A stretch of 11,592 bases of DNA from Dethiosulfatibacter sp. (GCA_019084435.1 JAHRFV010000150.1:1-11592); one strand, 5' to 3'. Positions 1-7,025 are shown, counted from the stretch's first letter. Translations and numbers: made by a program. The notes: a model not told the origin generated them from the letters alone.

Positions 1-35
1 CTAAAACGCATTTCTTCTGTTACAATAGACTTCAT
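1..35 (-). CDS. 5' end of a divergent gene (partial, runs off the left edge)
   Basis: On the minus strand an ATG at 35-33 opens a reading frame with no stop to the window edge. It gives MKSIVTEEMRF plus a partial codon. A GGAGG ribosome binding site (47-51) lies 11 nt upstream and a strong extended -10 promoter lies 44 nt upstream, so this is very probably a real gene start. Eleven residues are too few to assign a family. They faintly resemble the N-termini of helix-turn-helix integrases or transposases in Clostridia, but that is a recollection and not evidence. The gene is divergent from the acyl-CoA dehydrogenase operon. Confidence 0.55.
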   Translation of the reverse strand, partial: MKSIVTEEMRF

Positions 36-78
36 GAAAGGGGTTTCCTCCGTTATGTTTGTTTTTGTCGTGATTAAC

Positions 79-87
79 ATTATAACA
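79..87 (-). promoter_or_regulatory. Extended -10 promoter of the left-edge divergent gene
   Basis: Read on the minus strand this is TGTTATAAT: a perfect TATAAT (84-79) preceded by TG at 87-86, the extended -10 form. No good TTGACA lies 16-18 bp upstream, which is common for extended -10 promoters. The predicted transcript starts near 72, giving a leader of about 37 nt with the GGAGG site (47-51). Confidence 0.6.
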
Positions 88-297
88 GAGTCCCTTTCAT
101 TTTTTATTCTTTTTTGTCACATATGTATTGTACACTTACAAAGCAAACCTCATCCAAAAAAGACAGGGTGTGCTGACCGTTACCTCTTCAAATAAAGCTC
201 ATATCAATACACTATGACATTGGACTTTAGTATATTTTTAGATACTACAGTACTTTAAAGTGCGTACTTGTAATAATGCGTAGTTTACTGTACCCTA

Positions 298-319
298 TTG
301 TTAAATAATTAATTAACAA
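298..319. promoter_or_regulatory. Candidate Rex (NADH/NAD+ sensor) operator upstream of bcd
   Basis: The sequence has a perfect inverted pair of half-sites, TTGTTAA (298-304) and TTAACAA (313-319), separated by 8 A/T bases and ending 10 nt before the AGGAGG of bcd. The established clostridial Rex consensus is TTGTTAA-N4-TTAACAA, and Rex is known to repress bcd/etf-type fermentation operons. The half-sites match exactly but the spacer is 8 instead of 4. Either Rex tolerates this here, binds an overlapping degenerate site, or the palindrome belongs to another regulator. The position just upstream of the start fits a repressor. Confidence 0.4.
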
Positions 320-344
320 ACTTATCAATAGGAGGAAACAAAAG

Positions 345-1487
345 GTGGATTTTAAACTAAACAAAGAACAGTTATTACAAAAAGAACTTTACACCAGATT
401 TGCAGAAAATGAGGTTAGACCGATTGCAGAAGAAATGGACGAAACCGAAGAATTTAATTTGGATCTTGTAAAAAAGCTGCAAAAATATGGGCTTATGGGG
501 ATACCATATTCAAGAAAGTATGGCGGCGCAGGCAGCAACTATCTTGGTTACGCATTATGTATGGAAGAAATATCCAAGGTTGATGCCAGTACAGGAATTA
601 CCATTTCTGTTCATACTTCCCTGGCTTGTTCATGCGTAAATGATTTTGGCACTGAAGAGCAAAAGGAAAAATGGCTAAGACCAATGGTCGATGGATCAAA
701 GGTTGGGTGCTTTGGATTAACAGAACCCAATGCCGGAACAGATGCCTCAGGACAACAAACAAAGGCTGTTCTTCAAGGGGATGAATACATTATCAATGGA
801 TCAAAGATATTTACCACCAACGCTGGGATTGCAGATACTTTCATAGTCTTTGCCATGACCGATAAGTCAAAAGGAACAAAGGGCATATCCGCTTTTATAA
901 TAGATAAAGACACGGAAGGTCTTGTTGTCGGTAAAAATATCCACAGAATGGGCATTAGAGCAGCATCCAACTGTGAAGTTGCTTATGTCGATGTCAGAAT
1001 ACCTGTTGAAAACCGTATTGGAAAAGAAGGCGACGGTTTCAAGATTGCCATGAAAGCTCTCGACGCTGGAAGAATCGGTATCGCTGCTCAAGCTGTAGGA
1101 ATCGCTCAAGGAGCAATCAACGAAACCATTAAGTACATCAAGGAAAGAAAACAATTTGGCAAGAGAATTTCCCAATTCCAGAACACTCAATTTAAAATAG
1201 CTGAACTCCAAACAGTCGTTGACGCAGCCAGATTAATGACATGGAGGGCTGCAGTTGCCAAGGATAACAAAGAGAATTTTGGTCCTATGGCAGCTATGGC
1301 AAAGCTGTTCGCTTCTGAGATGTCAAATGACGTCACGCGAGCTTGTGTCCAGCTAATGGGTGGATACGGCTACTCCAGAGAATACCCTGTAGAGCGAATG
1401 ATGAGAGATGCTAAGATTACTGAGATATATGAAGGAACATCGGAAGCTATGAAAATGGTTATTTCGGGTTCTATGAAAATCAATTAA
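345..1487 (+). CDS. bcd: Acyl-CoA dehydrogenase, butyryl-CoA dehydrogenase type
   Basis: A 380-residue cytoplasmic FAD flavoenzyme of the acyl-CoA dehydrogenase family, which interconverts a short-chain acyl-CoA and its trans-2-enoyl-CoA and exchanges electrons with Etf. The length is typical. FGLTEPNAGTDAS (123-135) is the conserved FAD/substrate signature. The C-terminal signature runs from QLMGGYGYSREYP to ITEIYEGTSE, and Glu363 in YEGT is the expected catalytic base, at the position used by butyryl-CoA and short-chain dehydrogenases. The start is GTG at 345, with AGGAGG (330-335) 9 nt upstream. It is first in an operon with etfB (23-nt gap) and etfA. Adjacent etfBA supports a butyryl-CoA dehydrogenase/Etf complex. 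Crotonase and 3-hydroxybutyryl-CoA dehydrogenase genes are not in the window, so the exact substrate (butyryl, isovaleryl, glutaryl or similar) is not proven. Confidence 0.92.
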   Translation: MDFKLNKEQLLQKELYTRFAENEVRPIAEEMDETEEFNLDLVKKLQKYGLMGIPYSRKYGGAGSNYLGYALCMEEISKVDASTGITISVHTSLACSCVNDFGTEEQKEKWLRPMVDGSKVGCFGLTEPNAGTDASGQQTKAVLQGDEYIINGSKIFTTNAGIADTFIVFAMTDKSKGTKGISAFIIDKDTEGLVVGKNIHRMGIRAASNCEVAYVDVRIPVENRIGKEGDGFKIAMKALDAGRIGIAAQAVGIAQGAINETIKYIKERKQFGKRISQFQNTQFKIAELQTVVDAARLMTWRAAVAKDNKENFGPMAAMAKLFASEMSNDVTRACVQLMGGYGYSREYPVERMMRDAKITEIYEGTSEAMKMVISGSMKIN

Positions 1488-1510
1488 ATTGAGTTAAAGG
1501 AGAAGAGATA

Positions 1511-2299
1511 ATGAATATTGTTGTATGTATAAAACAAGTGCCGGACACAAACGAGGTTAGACTTGATCCAGTAACCAATACATTAATCAGAGAAGGCGTT
1601 CCAAGTATAATCAATCATGATGATAAATCAGGAATAGAAGCAGCATTAATGCTAAGAGAAAAAAACGGTGGAAAAGTAACCGTCCTATGCATGGGACCAC
1701 CACAAGCGGATGTGGCTTTAAGAGAAGCTTTGGCTATGGGTTGTGATGAAGCGATATTGATATCCGGTAAAGAATTTGGAGGCTCAGATACTTGGGCGAC
1801 AGCCAAAATAATTGCAGCAGCTTTAAAGAAGATGGATTATGACCTGATCATAACCGGACGTCAAGCAATCGATGGCGATACTGCTCAAGTAGGTCCGCAA
1901 ATCGCTGAAAACTTGAAAATACCTCAAGTTTCTTATGTCGAAAATGTCGAGATTGAAAATGGAAAAGTCATTGCAAGAAGACAGTTTGAAGACAGATACC
2001 ATATTATCGAAGTCAATACACCATGCTTACTAACTGCTCTTACTGAGCTTGCCTCACCAAGATATATGAGTGTCAGAGGGATAGTTGAAGCCTACGAAAA
2101 AGATATCAAGGTTTTAAGTTATGAAGATTTGAAAGATCTTTTAAGCATTGAACATATTGGATTAAAAGGATCTCCTACAAATGTATATAAGTCCTTTGCA
2201 AAACAGGCTAAAGGAAAAGGGACACTTTATGCAGAAAGCAGTCCTGACGAAGCGGTTCAGATAATAATGGACAAGCTAATAGAAAGAAACATAATATAG
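1511..2299 (+). CDS. etfB: Electron transfer flavoprotein, beta subunit
   Basis: A 262-residue beta subunit of the heterodimeric electron transfer flavoprotein. The N-terminus MNIVVCIKQVPDT is characteristic. The nucleotide-binding loop GRQAIDGDTAQVGPQ (116-130) is the conserved ETF-beta motif that binds AMP in classic Etf, or the second FAD in bifurcating Etf. EtfB pairs with EtfA to carry electrons between NADH/ferredoxin and the dehydrogenase encoded just upstream. AAAGGAG (1496-1502) lies 8 nt before the ATG. The 23-nt gap to bcd and 19-nt gap to the etfA start indicate one transcript. In Clostridia such bcd-linked Etf is often electron-bifurcating, coupling crotonyl-CoA reduction by NADH to ferredoxin reduction. 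That is known for the family and inferred here. Confidence 0.95.
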   Translation: MNIVVCIKQVPDTNEVRLDPVTNTLIREGVPSIINHDDKSGIEAALMLREKNGGKVTVLCMGPPQADVALREALAMGCDEAILISGKEFGGSDTWATAKIIAAALKKMDYDLIITGRQAIDGDTAQVGPQIAENLKIPQVSYVENVEIENGKVIARRQFEDRYHIIEVNTPCLLTALTELASPRYMSVRGIVEAYEKDIKVLSYEDLKDLLSIEHIGLKGSPTNVYKSFAKQAKGKGTLYAESSPDEAVQIIMDKLIERNII

Positions 2300-2303
2300 A
2301 TAA

Positions 2304-2308
2304 GGGAG
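2304..2308 (+). promoter_or_regulatory. Ribosome binding site that fixes the etfA start
   Basis: GGGAG here sits only 1 nt from the in-frame ATG at 2310 but 10 nt from the ATG at 2319. Spacing therefore favours 2319 (MSKDIFV...) as the true start, dropping three residues (MWI) from the longest reading frame. Confidence 0.7.
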
Positions 2309-2318
2309 AATGTGGATA

Positions 2319-3335
2319 ATGAGTAAAGATATTTTTGTTATAGTTGAGCAAAGAGACAGTAATATTTCAAAGGTAGGCATAGAATTAATCGGAGAAGCTA
2401 CCAAGCTTGCTAAAGACTTGGAACAAAAGGTAGTTGCCGTTTTACTAGGCAGCAAAATAAAGGATAAAGCCCATTCATTGATTTCAGTAGGAGCTGATGA
2501 AGTAATATACATAGAAGATCCAATATTAGAAGAATATGTGACAGAACCTTACACAAAAGCTTTGTCATTGGTCATAAAAGAATACGATCCAGAAATCGTA
2601 CTTATTGGTGCCACTTCCATTGGTAGAGATTTGGCTCCAAGAATAGCTTCTAGAATAGACACCGGACTGACCGCTGATTGCACAAAACTAGATATCGATC
2701 CAGAAACCAAACTGCTAAGGATGACTAGACCGGCATTTGGTGGAAACATAATGGCAACCATTCTATGCAAGGAATACAGACCTCAGATGGCTACGGTCAG
2801 ACCTGGTGTTATGAGAAGGCTGGACAAGGATGAAACGAAAACAGGAACAGTAAAGGAATTCAAAGTTGATTTTAGTCCGGAAGATATGAATGTTGTTATA
2901 AGAGATATCGTCAAGATGAGCAACAAGAGTACTGATATTACAGAGTCAAAATGCCTAATCTCCGGTGGCCGTGGAATCGGCACTCCTGAAGCATTCAATA
3001 CATTGAGAGAATTAGCTGCTTTGATTGGTGGAGAAGTTTCTTCATCCAGAGCTAATGTTGATGCCGGATGGATTGAAAAAGATAGACAAGTCGGTCAGAC
3101 CGGCAAGACGGTAAGACCTGAGTTATATATGGCTTGTGGAATTTCCGGCGCTATTCAACATATTGCAGGTATGGAAGATTCTGAATTTACAATTGCCATC
3201 AATAAAAATGATACCGCCAGTATTTTTGATGTATCAGATATAGGCATCGTTGGTGATGTGAAAGTTATAGTTCCCAAGCTTATAGAAGAAATCAAAAAGT
3301 ATAAGACAAAGCAAATGAGTGAGATGCTTTCATAG
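2319..3335 (+). CDS. etfA: Electron transfer flavoprotein, alpha subunit
   Basis: A 338-residue Etf alpha subunit. The N-terminal domain (about 1-200) includes the family motif DTGLTADCT. The C-terminal FAD domain is complete: SGGRGIG near 215, SSR at 242-244, QVGQTGKT at 257-264, GISGAIQH at 274-281, then the INKN...IFDVSDIGIVGD tail. These are the conserved FAD-binding segments of ETF-alpha. There is no N-terminal ferredoxin-like extension, unlike some clostridial EtfA proteins. ATG 2319 is preferred over 2310 on ribosome-site spacing. It is the last gene of bcd-etfB-etfA and is followed after 25 nt by a strong hairpin terminator. It convergently faces the SLH protein gene. Confidence 0.95.
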   Translation: MSKDIFVIVEQRDSNISKVGIELIGEATKLAKDLEQKVVAVLLGSKIKDKAHSLISVGADEVIYIEDPILEEYVTEPYTKALSLVIKEYDPEIVLIGATSIGRDLAPRIASRIDTGLTADCTKLDIDPETKLLRMTRPAFGGNIMATILCKEYRPQMATVRPGVMRRLDKDETKTGTVKEFKVDFSPEDMNVVIRDIVKMSNKSTDITESKCLISGGRGIGTPEAFNTLRELAALIGGEVSSSRANVDAGWIEKDRQVGQTGKTVRPELYMACGISGAIQHIAGMEDSEFTIAINKNDTASIFDVSDIGIVGDVKVIVPKLIEEIKKYKTKQMSEMLS

Positions 3336-3360
3336 GATAAATGTCAATAAATCAATCAAC

Positions 3361-3399
3361 AACAAAAAACAAAAGGGACGGTTCCTTTTGTTTTTTGTT
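3361..3399. terminator. Bidirectional hairpin terminator between etfA and the SLH gene
   Basis: An 18-bp stem (3361-3378 with 3382-3399) closes a CGG triloop. Read on the plus strand the pairing is complete, with one G-U wobble (3377/3383). The arms carry A-tracts on the left and T-tracts on the right, and T-rich sequence follows, so it can serve as an intrinsic terminator in both directions. It lies 25 nt past the etfA stop and 12 nt past the SLH gene stop on the other strand. On the minus transcript the wobble becomes an A-C mismatch. Confidence 0.8.
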
Positions 3400-3402
3400 T
3401 GT
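3364..3402 (+). repeat. Dispersed palindromic repeat, copy 1 (GGGACGGTTCC core)
   Basis: These 39 bases recur without a mismatch, in reverse complement, at 9156-9194. The core is CAAAAGGGACGGTTCCTTTTG minus its last base on either side, flanked by A6 and T6 runs. Palindromes with a GGGACGGTTC core are, from memory, scattered in many clostridial genomes and produce spurious short reading frames containing GTVP. This looks like a member recruited as a terminator. Identity of the repeat family is not confirmed here. Confidence 0.8.
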
Positions 3403-3411
3403 TTATCTATT

Positions 3412-6400
3412 TTATTCGTTAGAGATTATTTCATAAATTACTTTCACGGCTTCTGCCCTGGTCAGCGTGTTCTTGGGTCTGAATGTTCCATCTGGAAATC
3501 CTGTCAGTATTTTTAGATTGCCAAGTCTTCTGATACTTAATCGAGCCCAAGGTGAAGCCGTACCAATGTCATCAAAATAATCTTCTATTATATCTTCCTC
3601 AATATTCAATGCCCTTGATAGCATCACCGCCATTTCTTCTCTGGTAATGGGCACATTGGGTCTGAAAGAGTTGTCTGTATATCCGGTGATTATTCCTCTT
3701 CCCACCGCGCCATTGATATTGGATTCACCCCAATAACCCGACGTATCCGTGAACAATGTGCCTGCTATAGGATCCAGTTTGAATGTTCTGATAATCATAG
3801 CGGCGAATTCTCCTCTAGTGACGATACTGTCAGGTCTGAAGGTTCTGTCCGGATAGCCGACAATAATACCTCTATAAAAAACTCTTCTAAGGAAATCTAT
3901 AAGCCAGTGTCCAGTAATATCGGTAAATTCAGGTTCTTCGATTTCCTCTTCCTTTTCTTCAATATAGAGTTCCAAGACACTGCTTCTGTAGTAATTTCTA
4001 TTGTCCAAAAGCTCGAGTTTAATCATAAAGTCACCAGCTGATTGCGGTATTCCATATATTTTACCTTCAACATTGATTTCGAGTCCTTCAGGCAGACCTG
4101 AAGCAGTCCAGGAGTAAGGCTTTCTACCACCCGCCGCTTCTAATTGGAGCTCATATTCCTCTCCTTCATGCCCATCAGGAAGCACCTTTGTTTCAATCAC
4201 CAATGCAGGTATGCTTGGTGTAGGTCTAGGCGTTGGAGGCGGGGTGATACTACCTTCTGTTGGTATGTATTCCAACAGGTATCCATGCCATATGCCGCTG
4301 TCATAAATCGCATACGCTAAATACGCGTTATTCTGATAAGTATCGAGGCCAATATTATATAAATAGGTTGAAAAGTAATCGCTTCTTAAGGCTATCCATT
4401 GATTTGACTTGTATTTATAGGCATAATCCGCTTTCTGTCCTGTTTGATATGTGTTATGTGATACTGATAGTATTGGCTTATCATCACTATCCAGCTTTAT
4501 CTCCAATGAGCTTACGCTATTCTCATTTCCATCATCTGTAAAACCCGGTAAGCCAACAAGCTCCCAACTATCGTTATGCCATTTCACAACAGAAGCCTCA
4601 TTGTTGTTGTTGGTATCCTTATATGCCAAATATGCTGTATTTGTGCTATCTAATATGATGTCACTATAGTAAGCTGTAGAAACATCTTTATCGGTATAAT
4701 TCTTCATTGTCTCCCAGCTTTGGCCGTTGTAGCTTTGAACTATGTGATGATATGGCGTACCTTGTTTAACATAACTAATGTATGGATACCCATTGCTGTC
4801 TAAAGCTAAGTTTAATGCCCACGCTGCCCCATCCGATAAGTTCTCACCAATTTTCATCCACTCGTCATTTTCGTATTTAATGACAGCTGCGCTCCCATAA
4901 GGATCTCCATCCCAATCGCCGTATGCTAAGTAAGGAACTCCTCCATAGAGTTTGAAATCAAATACTCCAGGACTGTGACTCCCTGTTCTGGAAGTATCCC
5001 CTATGGTTTGCCATGTCGAGCCATCCCACTCTTTAATTCTAATACATGCGGTTTCCATGATATAATCATGTTCATAAAAGGCAATGACAGGCATGTTGTT
5101 ATTGTTCATTTCTATATTTATATATTGCGTACTTGCGTCTGATATCTCACTGCTGTTTAAATCTATCCATTGATTCGTTTCATATTTTTTGACAGCTGAT
5201 TTCCATTGGCTTTCCACGCCACCATAATTTATTTTATAGATCATCGCAACATATGGAGTTCCTTGACTATCGATTGAAACGTCAATGGCATTGATATAGA
5301 AGTCATCCTCTACTTCTAGACCCTCTGTGTAAATATCAGTAAAGCTGTCACCTACCATCTGCCAGTTCGCATCTGTAATAGGAAATACCGCTGTGATGAT
5401 ACCCGAATCCGCATCGTTTGCCGTTGATGTCGCACCATATACATTGAAGAAATCCTCTACCACACCATCAAGTGTATATCCAGCTTTGGGTGTCAGGGTA
5501 ATTGTAGCGGTATAGATTGTTTCGTAATCAAAAGCGCTGTCTTCTGGTGACCAGTCGATACTCCCTGTGTACTGCGATGTTTCTATCGTTGAAGATGGCG
5601 ATTCGCCAATCACAGGTGCTATACCCTGTATGTCAGATATGTCAATTGTTTCATCTGCCGGCACTTCAGGTTGCACGTATTTCATGACTGTTGCCTTATC
5701 CGCATTTTCCCCATCTCTAAATCCTACATAAAGCACATTTTCGCTGTCAATATCTAAAGATATTGAATAAGTGTAGTCTGTTGTTGTTGGATAAGATCCT
5801 ATTTCCATCCATTCCGAGTTTATGTATTTATAAACAACAAAACTATCATTATAATCGTATATATCTTGAAGTGTCGCAACGTAAGGATTGCCGTAATTGT
5901 CAAACCTCAGAGATACTTCTTCTGCGTATAATAGTGCATCTCCATCATCTGTAAATCCCTTGATTCCAACTACTTCCCATTCACTGCCATTGAATTTCAT
6001 TACTGTGATCTCCCAGCCGTTTTCTTTATCCTGAAAAGCCACATAAGGAACACCGTCATACATCTCCAAATCCACATAATTAACTATGCCATCAGAAAAC
6101 GCAGGTGTACCAACATCTGTCCACGAACTGAAATCATACTTTCTAACTGTAACTGCTCCCTGATTGGACTCCGTTAAAGAAGTGTTTCCATCTTTGTACG
6201 CTATATACACATAGTTGTTTTCATCAATCACTATATCAGTGAATGTGGCAACACTATCAGAAACGCCGACTGAAATTTCCCCTAACGCTACCCAATCTTC
6301 AGTACTGGAACTATACTGCATGACCGTTGCTTTACCGTTTGCAGCGCCCCAGTCTTGGTAAACCACATGAGGAGTATCAATATAATTGTTAAAGGCTATT

Positions 6401-6849
6401 TTGATATAATCAATAGATGCCTCTGAAAATCCTGGTGTTCCTACATTCACCCAATTACTTCCATTAAATTTTTTGACTGTTGCACCGTAACTATTCCCAC
6501 CATCCCTATAAGCCGCAAAAAGTGTGTTTGTACTATCAAAAGCAATAGTAGGATTCTGTGCCTGACCATCGGAAAATCCTGCCGATCCCACTATTTCCCA
6601 AGTGTCGCCGTTGTATTTCATAACTGTCGCTTTATCTTCATTGTCTCTATCCTGAAAAACAATATACGGAATACCATTATTGTCTAGTTGCAAGCATGTT
6701 TCCCAAGCATAGCCTGTGGTAAACCCCGCCGACCCCACTAACTGCCAGCCCATATCAACCGCTTCTGTTTCTAACGCCAATGGTCCTAAAAAACCCGTAA
6801 ACAATAGCGCCGTTATGATGATTAAGCTTAATCCTTTTTTAAATACCAC
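3412..6849 (-). CDS. Secreted SLH-domain surface protein with two predicted seven-bladed beta-propellers
   Basis: An 1145-residue protein, probably held non-covalently on the cell wall. Residues 1-30 form a signal peptide (KK, hydrophobic core 7-26, cleavage likely after TEA30). Residues 35-392 contain seven repeats of 46-57 residues, each starting with Trp (W35, 84, 133, 186, 243, 291, 347), with pattern W-x-x-V/I-G ... PYVAYxD ... ATVMKYNG. Residues 393-495 form a beta-rich module (QYTGSIDWSPED, ITLTPKAGYTLDG). Seven more repeats follow at 496-867 (W496, 561, 613, 664, 712, 762, 818). Then come a Pro-rich linker (868-881), a putative Ig-like He_PIG domain (882-974) and three SLH motifs (975-1145) with TRGE, TREE and TRAE. 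GTG start at 6849 with AGGAGG (6858-6863) 8 nt upstream. It is a single-gene unit divergent from the LuxR gene. The ligand or activity is unknown, and no catalytic motif is visible. Confidence 0.93.
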   Translation of the reverse strand: MVFKKGLSLIIITALLFTGFLGPLALETEAVDMGWQLVGSAGFTTGYAWETCLQLDNNGIPYIVFQDRDNEDKATVMKYNGDTWEIVGSAGFSDGQAQNPTIAFDSTNTLFAAYRDGGNSYGATVKKFNGSNWVNVGTPGFSEASIDYIKIAFNNYIDTPHVVYQDWGAANGKATVMQYSSSTEDWVALGEISVGVSDSVATFTDIVIDENNYVYIAYKDGNTSLTESNQGAVTVRKYDFSSWTDVGTPAFSDGIVNYVDLEMYDGVPYVAFQDKENGWEITVMKFNGSEWEVVGIKGFTDDGDALLYAEEVSLRFDNYGNPYVATLQDIYDYNDSFVVYKYINSEWMEIGSYPTTTDYTYSISLDIDSENVLYVGFRDGENADKATVMKYVQPEVPADETIDISDIQGIAPVIGESPSSTIETSQYTGSIDWSPEDSAFDYETIYTATITLTPKAGYTLDGVVEDFFNVYGATSTANDADSGIITAVFPITDANWQMVGDSFTDIYTEGLEVEDDFYINAIDVSIDSQGTPYVAMIYKINYGGVESQWKSAVKKYETNQWIDLNSSEISDASTQYINIEMNNNNMPVIAFYEHDYIMETACIRIKEWDGSTWQTIGDTSRTGSHSPGVFDFKLYGGVPYLAYGDWDGDPYGSAAVIKYENDEWMKIGENLSDGAAWALNLALDSNGYPYISYVKQGTPYHHIVQSYNGQSWETMKNYTDKDVSTAYYSDIILDSTNTAYLAYKDTNNNNEASVVKWHNDSWELVGLPGFTDDGNENSVSSLEIKLDSDDKPILSVSHNTYQTGQKADYAYKYKSNQWIALRSDYFSTYLYNIGLDTYQNNAYLAYAIYDSGIWHGYLLEYIPTEGSITPPPTPRPTPSIPALVIETKVLPDGHEGEEYELQLEAAGGRKPYSWTASGLPEGLEINVEGKIYGIPQSAGDFMIKLELLDNRNYYRSSVLELYIEEKEEEIEEPEFTDITGHWLIDFLRRVFYRGIIVGYPDRTFRPDSIVTRGEFAAMIIRTFKLDPIAGTLFTDTSGYWGESNINGAVGRGIITGYTDNSFRPNVPITREEMAVMLSRALNIEEDIIEDYFDDIGTASPWARLSIRRLGNLKILTGFPDGTFRPKNTLTRAEAVKVIYEIISNE
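4249..5364 (-). repeat. Coding region of propeller 2: seven more Trp-led repeats
   Basis: Residues 496-867 divide into units of about 65, 52, 51, 48, 50, 56 and 50 residues with the same W-led pattern as propeller 1 but more degenerate. The sixth unit (WELVGLPGFTDDGN, from 762) is close to unit 6 of propeller 1 (WEVVGIKGFTDDGD, from 291). This suggests that a whole propeller was duplicated as a block and not blade by blade. Confidence 0.7.
5674..6747 (-). repeat. Coding region of propeller 1: seven Trp-led repeats
   Basis: Residues 35-392 divide into seven units of about 49, 49, 53, 57, 48, 56 and 46 residues. Each opens W-x-x-V/I/L-G, often followed by xxGFSDG, then a D-x-x-x-x-PY-V-A-Y-x-D strand and a final ATVMKY strand. 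Seven units of about 50 residues, each with roughly four strands, fit one closed seven-bladed beta-propeller. The units differ at the DNA level, so they are old duplications. Confidence 0.75.
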
Positions 6850-6918
6850 CCTTAAAACCTCCTCTTAAAATCAAAAGTGTTGCCATTTAATACTTTCATG
6901 CATCCCTTATTTAATTTT

Positions 6919-6947
6919 AGTATATGATGATGATCTCCACATCACCC
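6919..6947 (-). promoter_or_regulatory. Candidate activator-dependent promoter of the SLH gene
   Basis: On the minus strand TATACT (6924-6919) matches the -10 consensus at 5 of 6 positions. The expected -35 position, 17 bp upstream, reads GGGTGA and is unlike TTGACA. That hexamer is part of the 14-bp palindrome 6943-6956. With transcription starting near 6912 the palindrome is centred near -38, where class II activators such as many LuxR-type proteins bind in place of a -35 box. The leader would be about 60 nt. Prediction only. Confidence 0.4.
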
Positions 6948-6956
6948 CTAAGGGTG
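6943..6956. promoter_or_regulatory. 14-bp palindrome, candidate operator for the LuxR-type regulator
   Basis: CACCCCTAAGGGTG: arms CACCC (6943-6947) and GGGTG (6952-6956) around CTAA, with a single mismatched pair (6948/6951). It lies between the divergent SLH and LuxR-type genes, at about -38 for the former and about -60 for the latter promoter. Both spacings fit an activator. It is G/C-rich in an otherwise A/T-rich region, so it stands out. Assignment to the adjacent regulator is inferred from position. Confidence 0.45.
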
Positions 6957-6974
6957 GGAAAGATGATTTTTGTT

Positions 6975-7003
6975 TATACATGACGCGTTTTCAGTGGTAT
7001 AAT
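6975..7003 (+). promoter_or_regulatory. Promoter of the LuxR-type regulator / CPBP operon
   Basis: TATACA (6975-6980) as a moderate -35, 17 bp spacing, then TATAAT (6998-7003) preceded by TG at 6995-6996, making an extended -10. Transcription should begin near 7010, leaving a leader of only about 16 nt with a weak ribosome site GGTGG (7016-7020). Confidence 0.65.
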
Positions 7004-7025
7004 TAAATTGTAAATGGTGGTTTAG

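Larger units (their letters stand above)
36..344. other. Intergenic region between the divergent left-edge gene and bcd
   Basis: About 309 bp without a coding region. It holds the leader and promoter of the minus-strand gene (36-90) and, at the other end, the Rex-like inverted repeat and the Shine-Dalgarno site of bcd (298-335). Between these I see a T-rich stretch (99-116), a 10-bp palindrome ACTTTAAAGT (252-261) nested within AGTAC/GTACT arms (249-253, 264-268), and only a weak sigma-A-like pair for bcd: TTGGAC (220-225) with GATACT (241-246), spacing 15. No RNA gene is recognisable. Confidence 0.6.

Noticed and set aside
867..1211. Minus-strand 114-codon frame inside bcd
   Set aside because: It is antisense to a highly conserved dehydrogenase and has no family resemblance or ribosome site.
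2310..2318. Start of etfA at the upstream ATG 2310
   Set aside because: The ribosome site would be 1 nt away. ATG 2319 has 10-nt spacing and gives the usual MSKD-type EtfA N-terminus.
3319..3516. Plus-strand 65-codon frame over the etfA end and the terminator
   Set aside because: It starts inside etfA in another frame, crosses the hairpin terminator, and runs antisense to the SLH domain coding region.
5674..6747. CRISPR or DNA-level tandem repeat array in the surface gene
   Set aside because: The periodicity is at protein level. The DNA units vary in length and sequence and stay in frame, with no identical repeat and spacer pattern.
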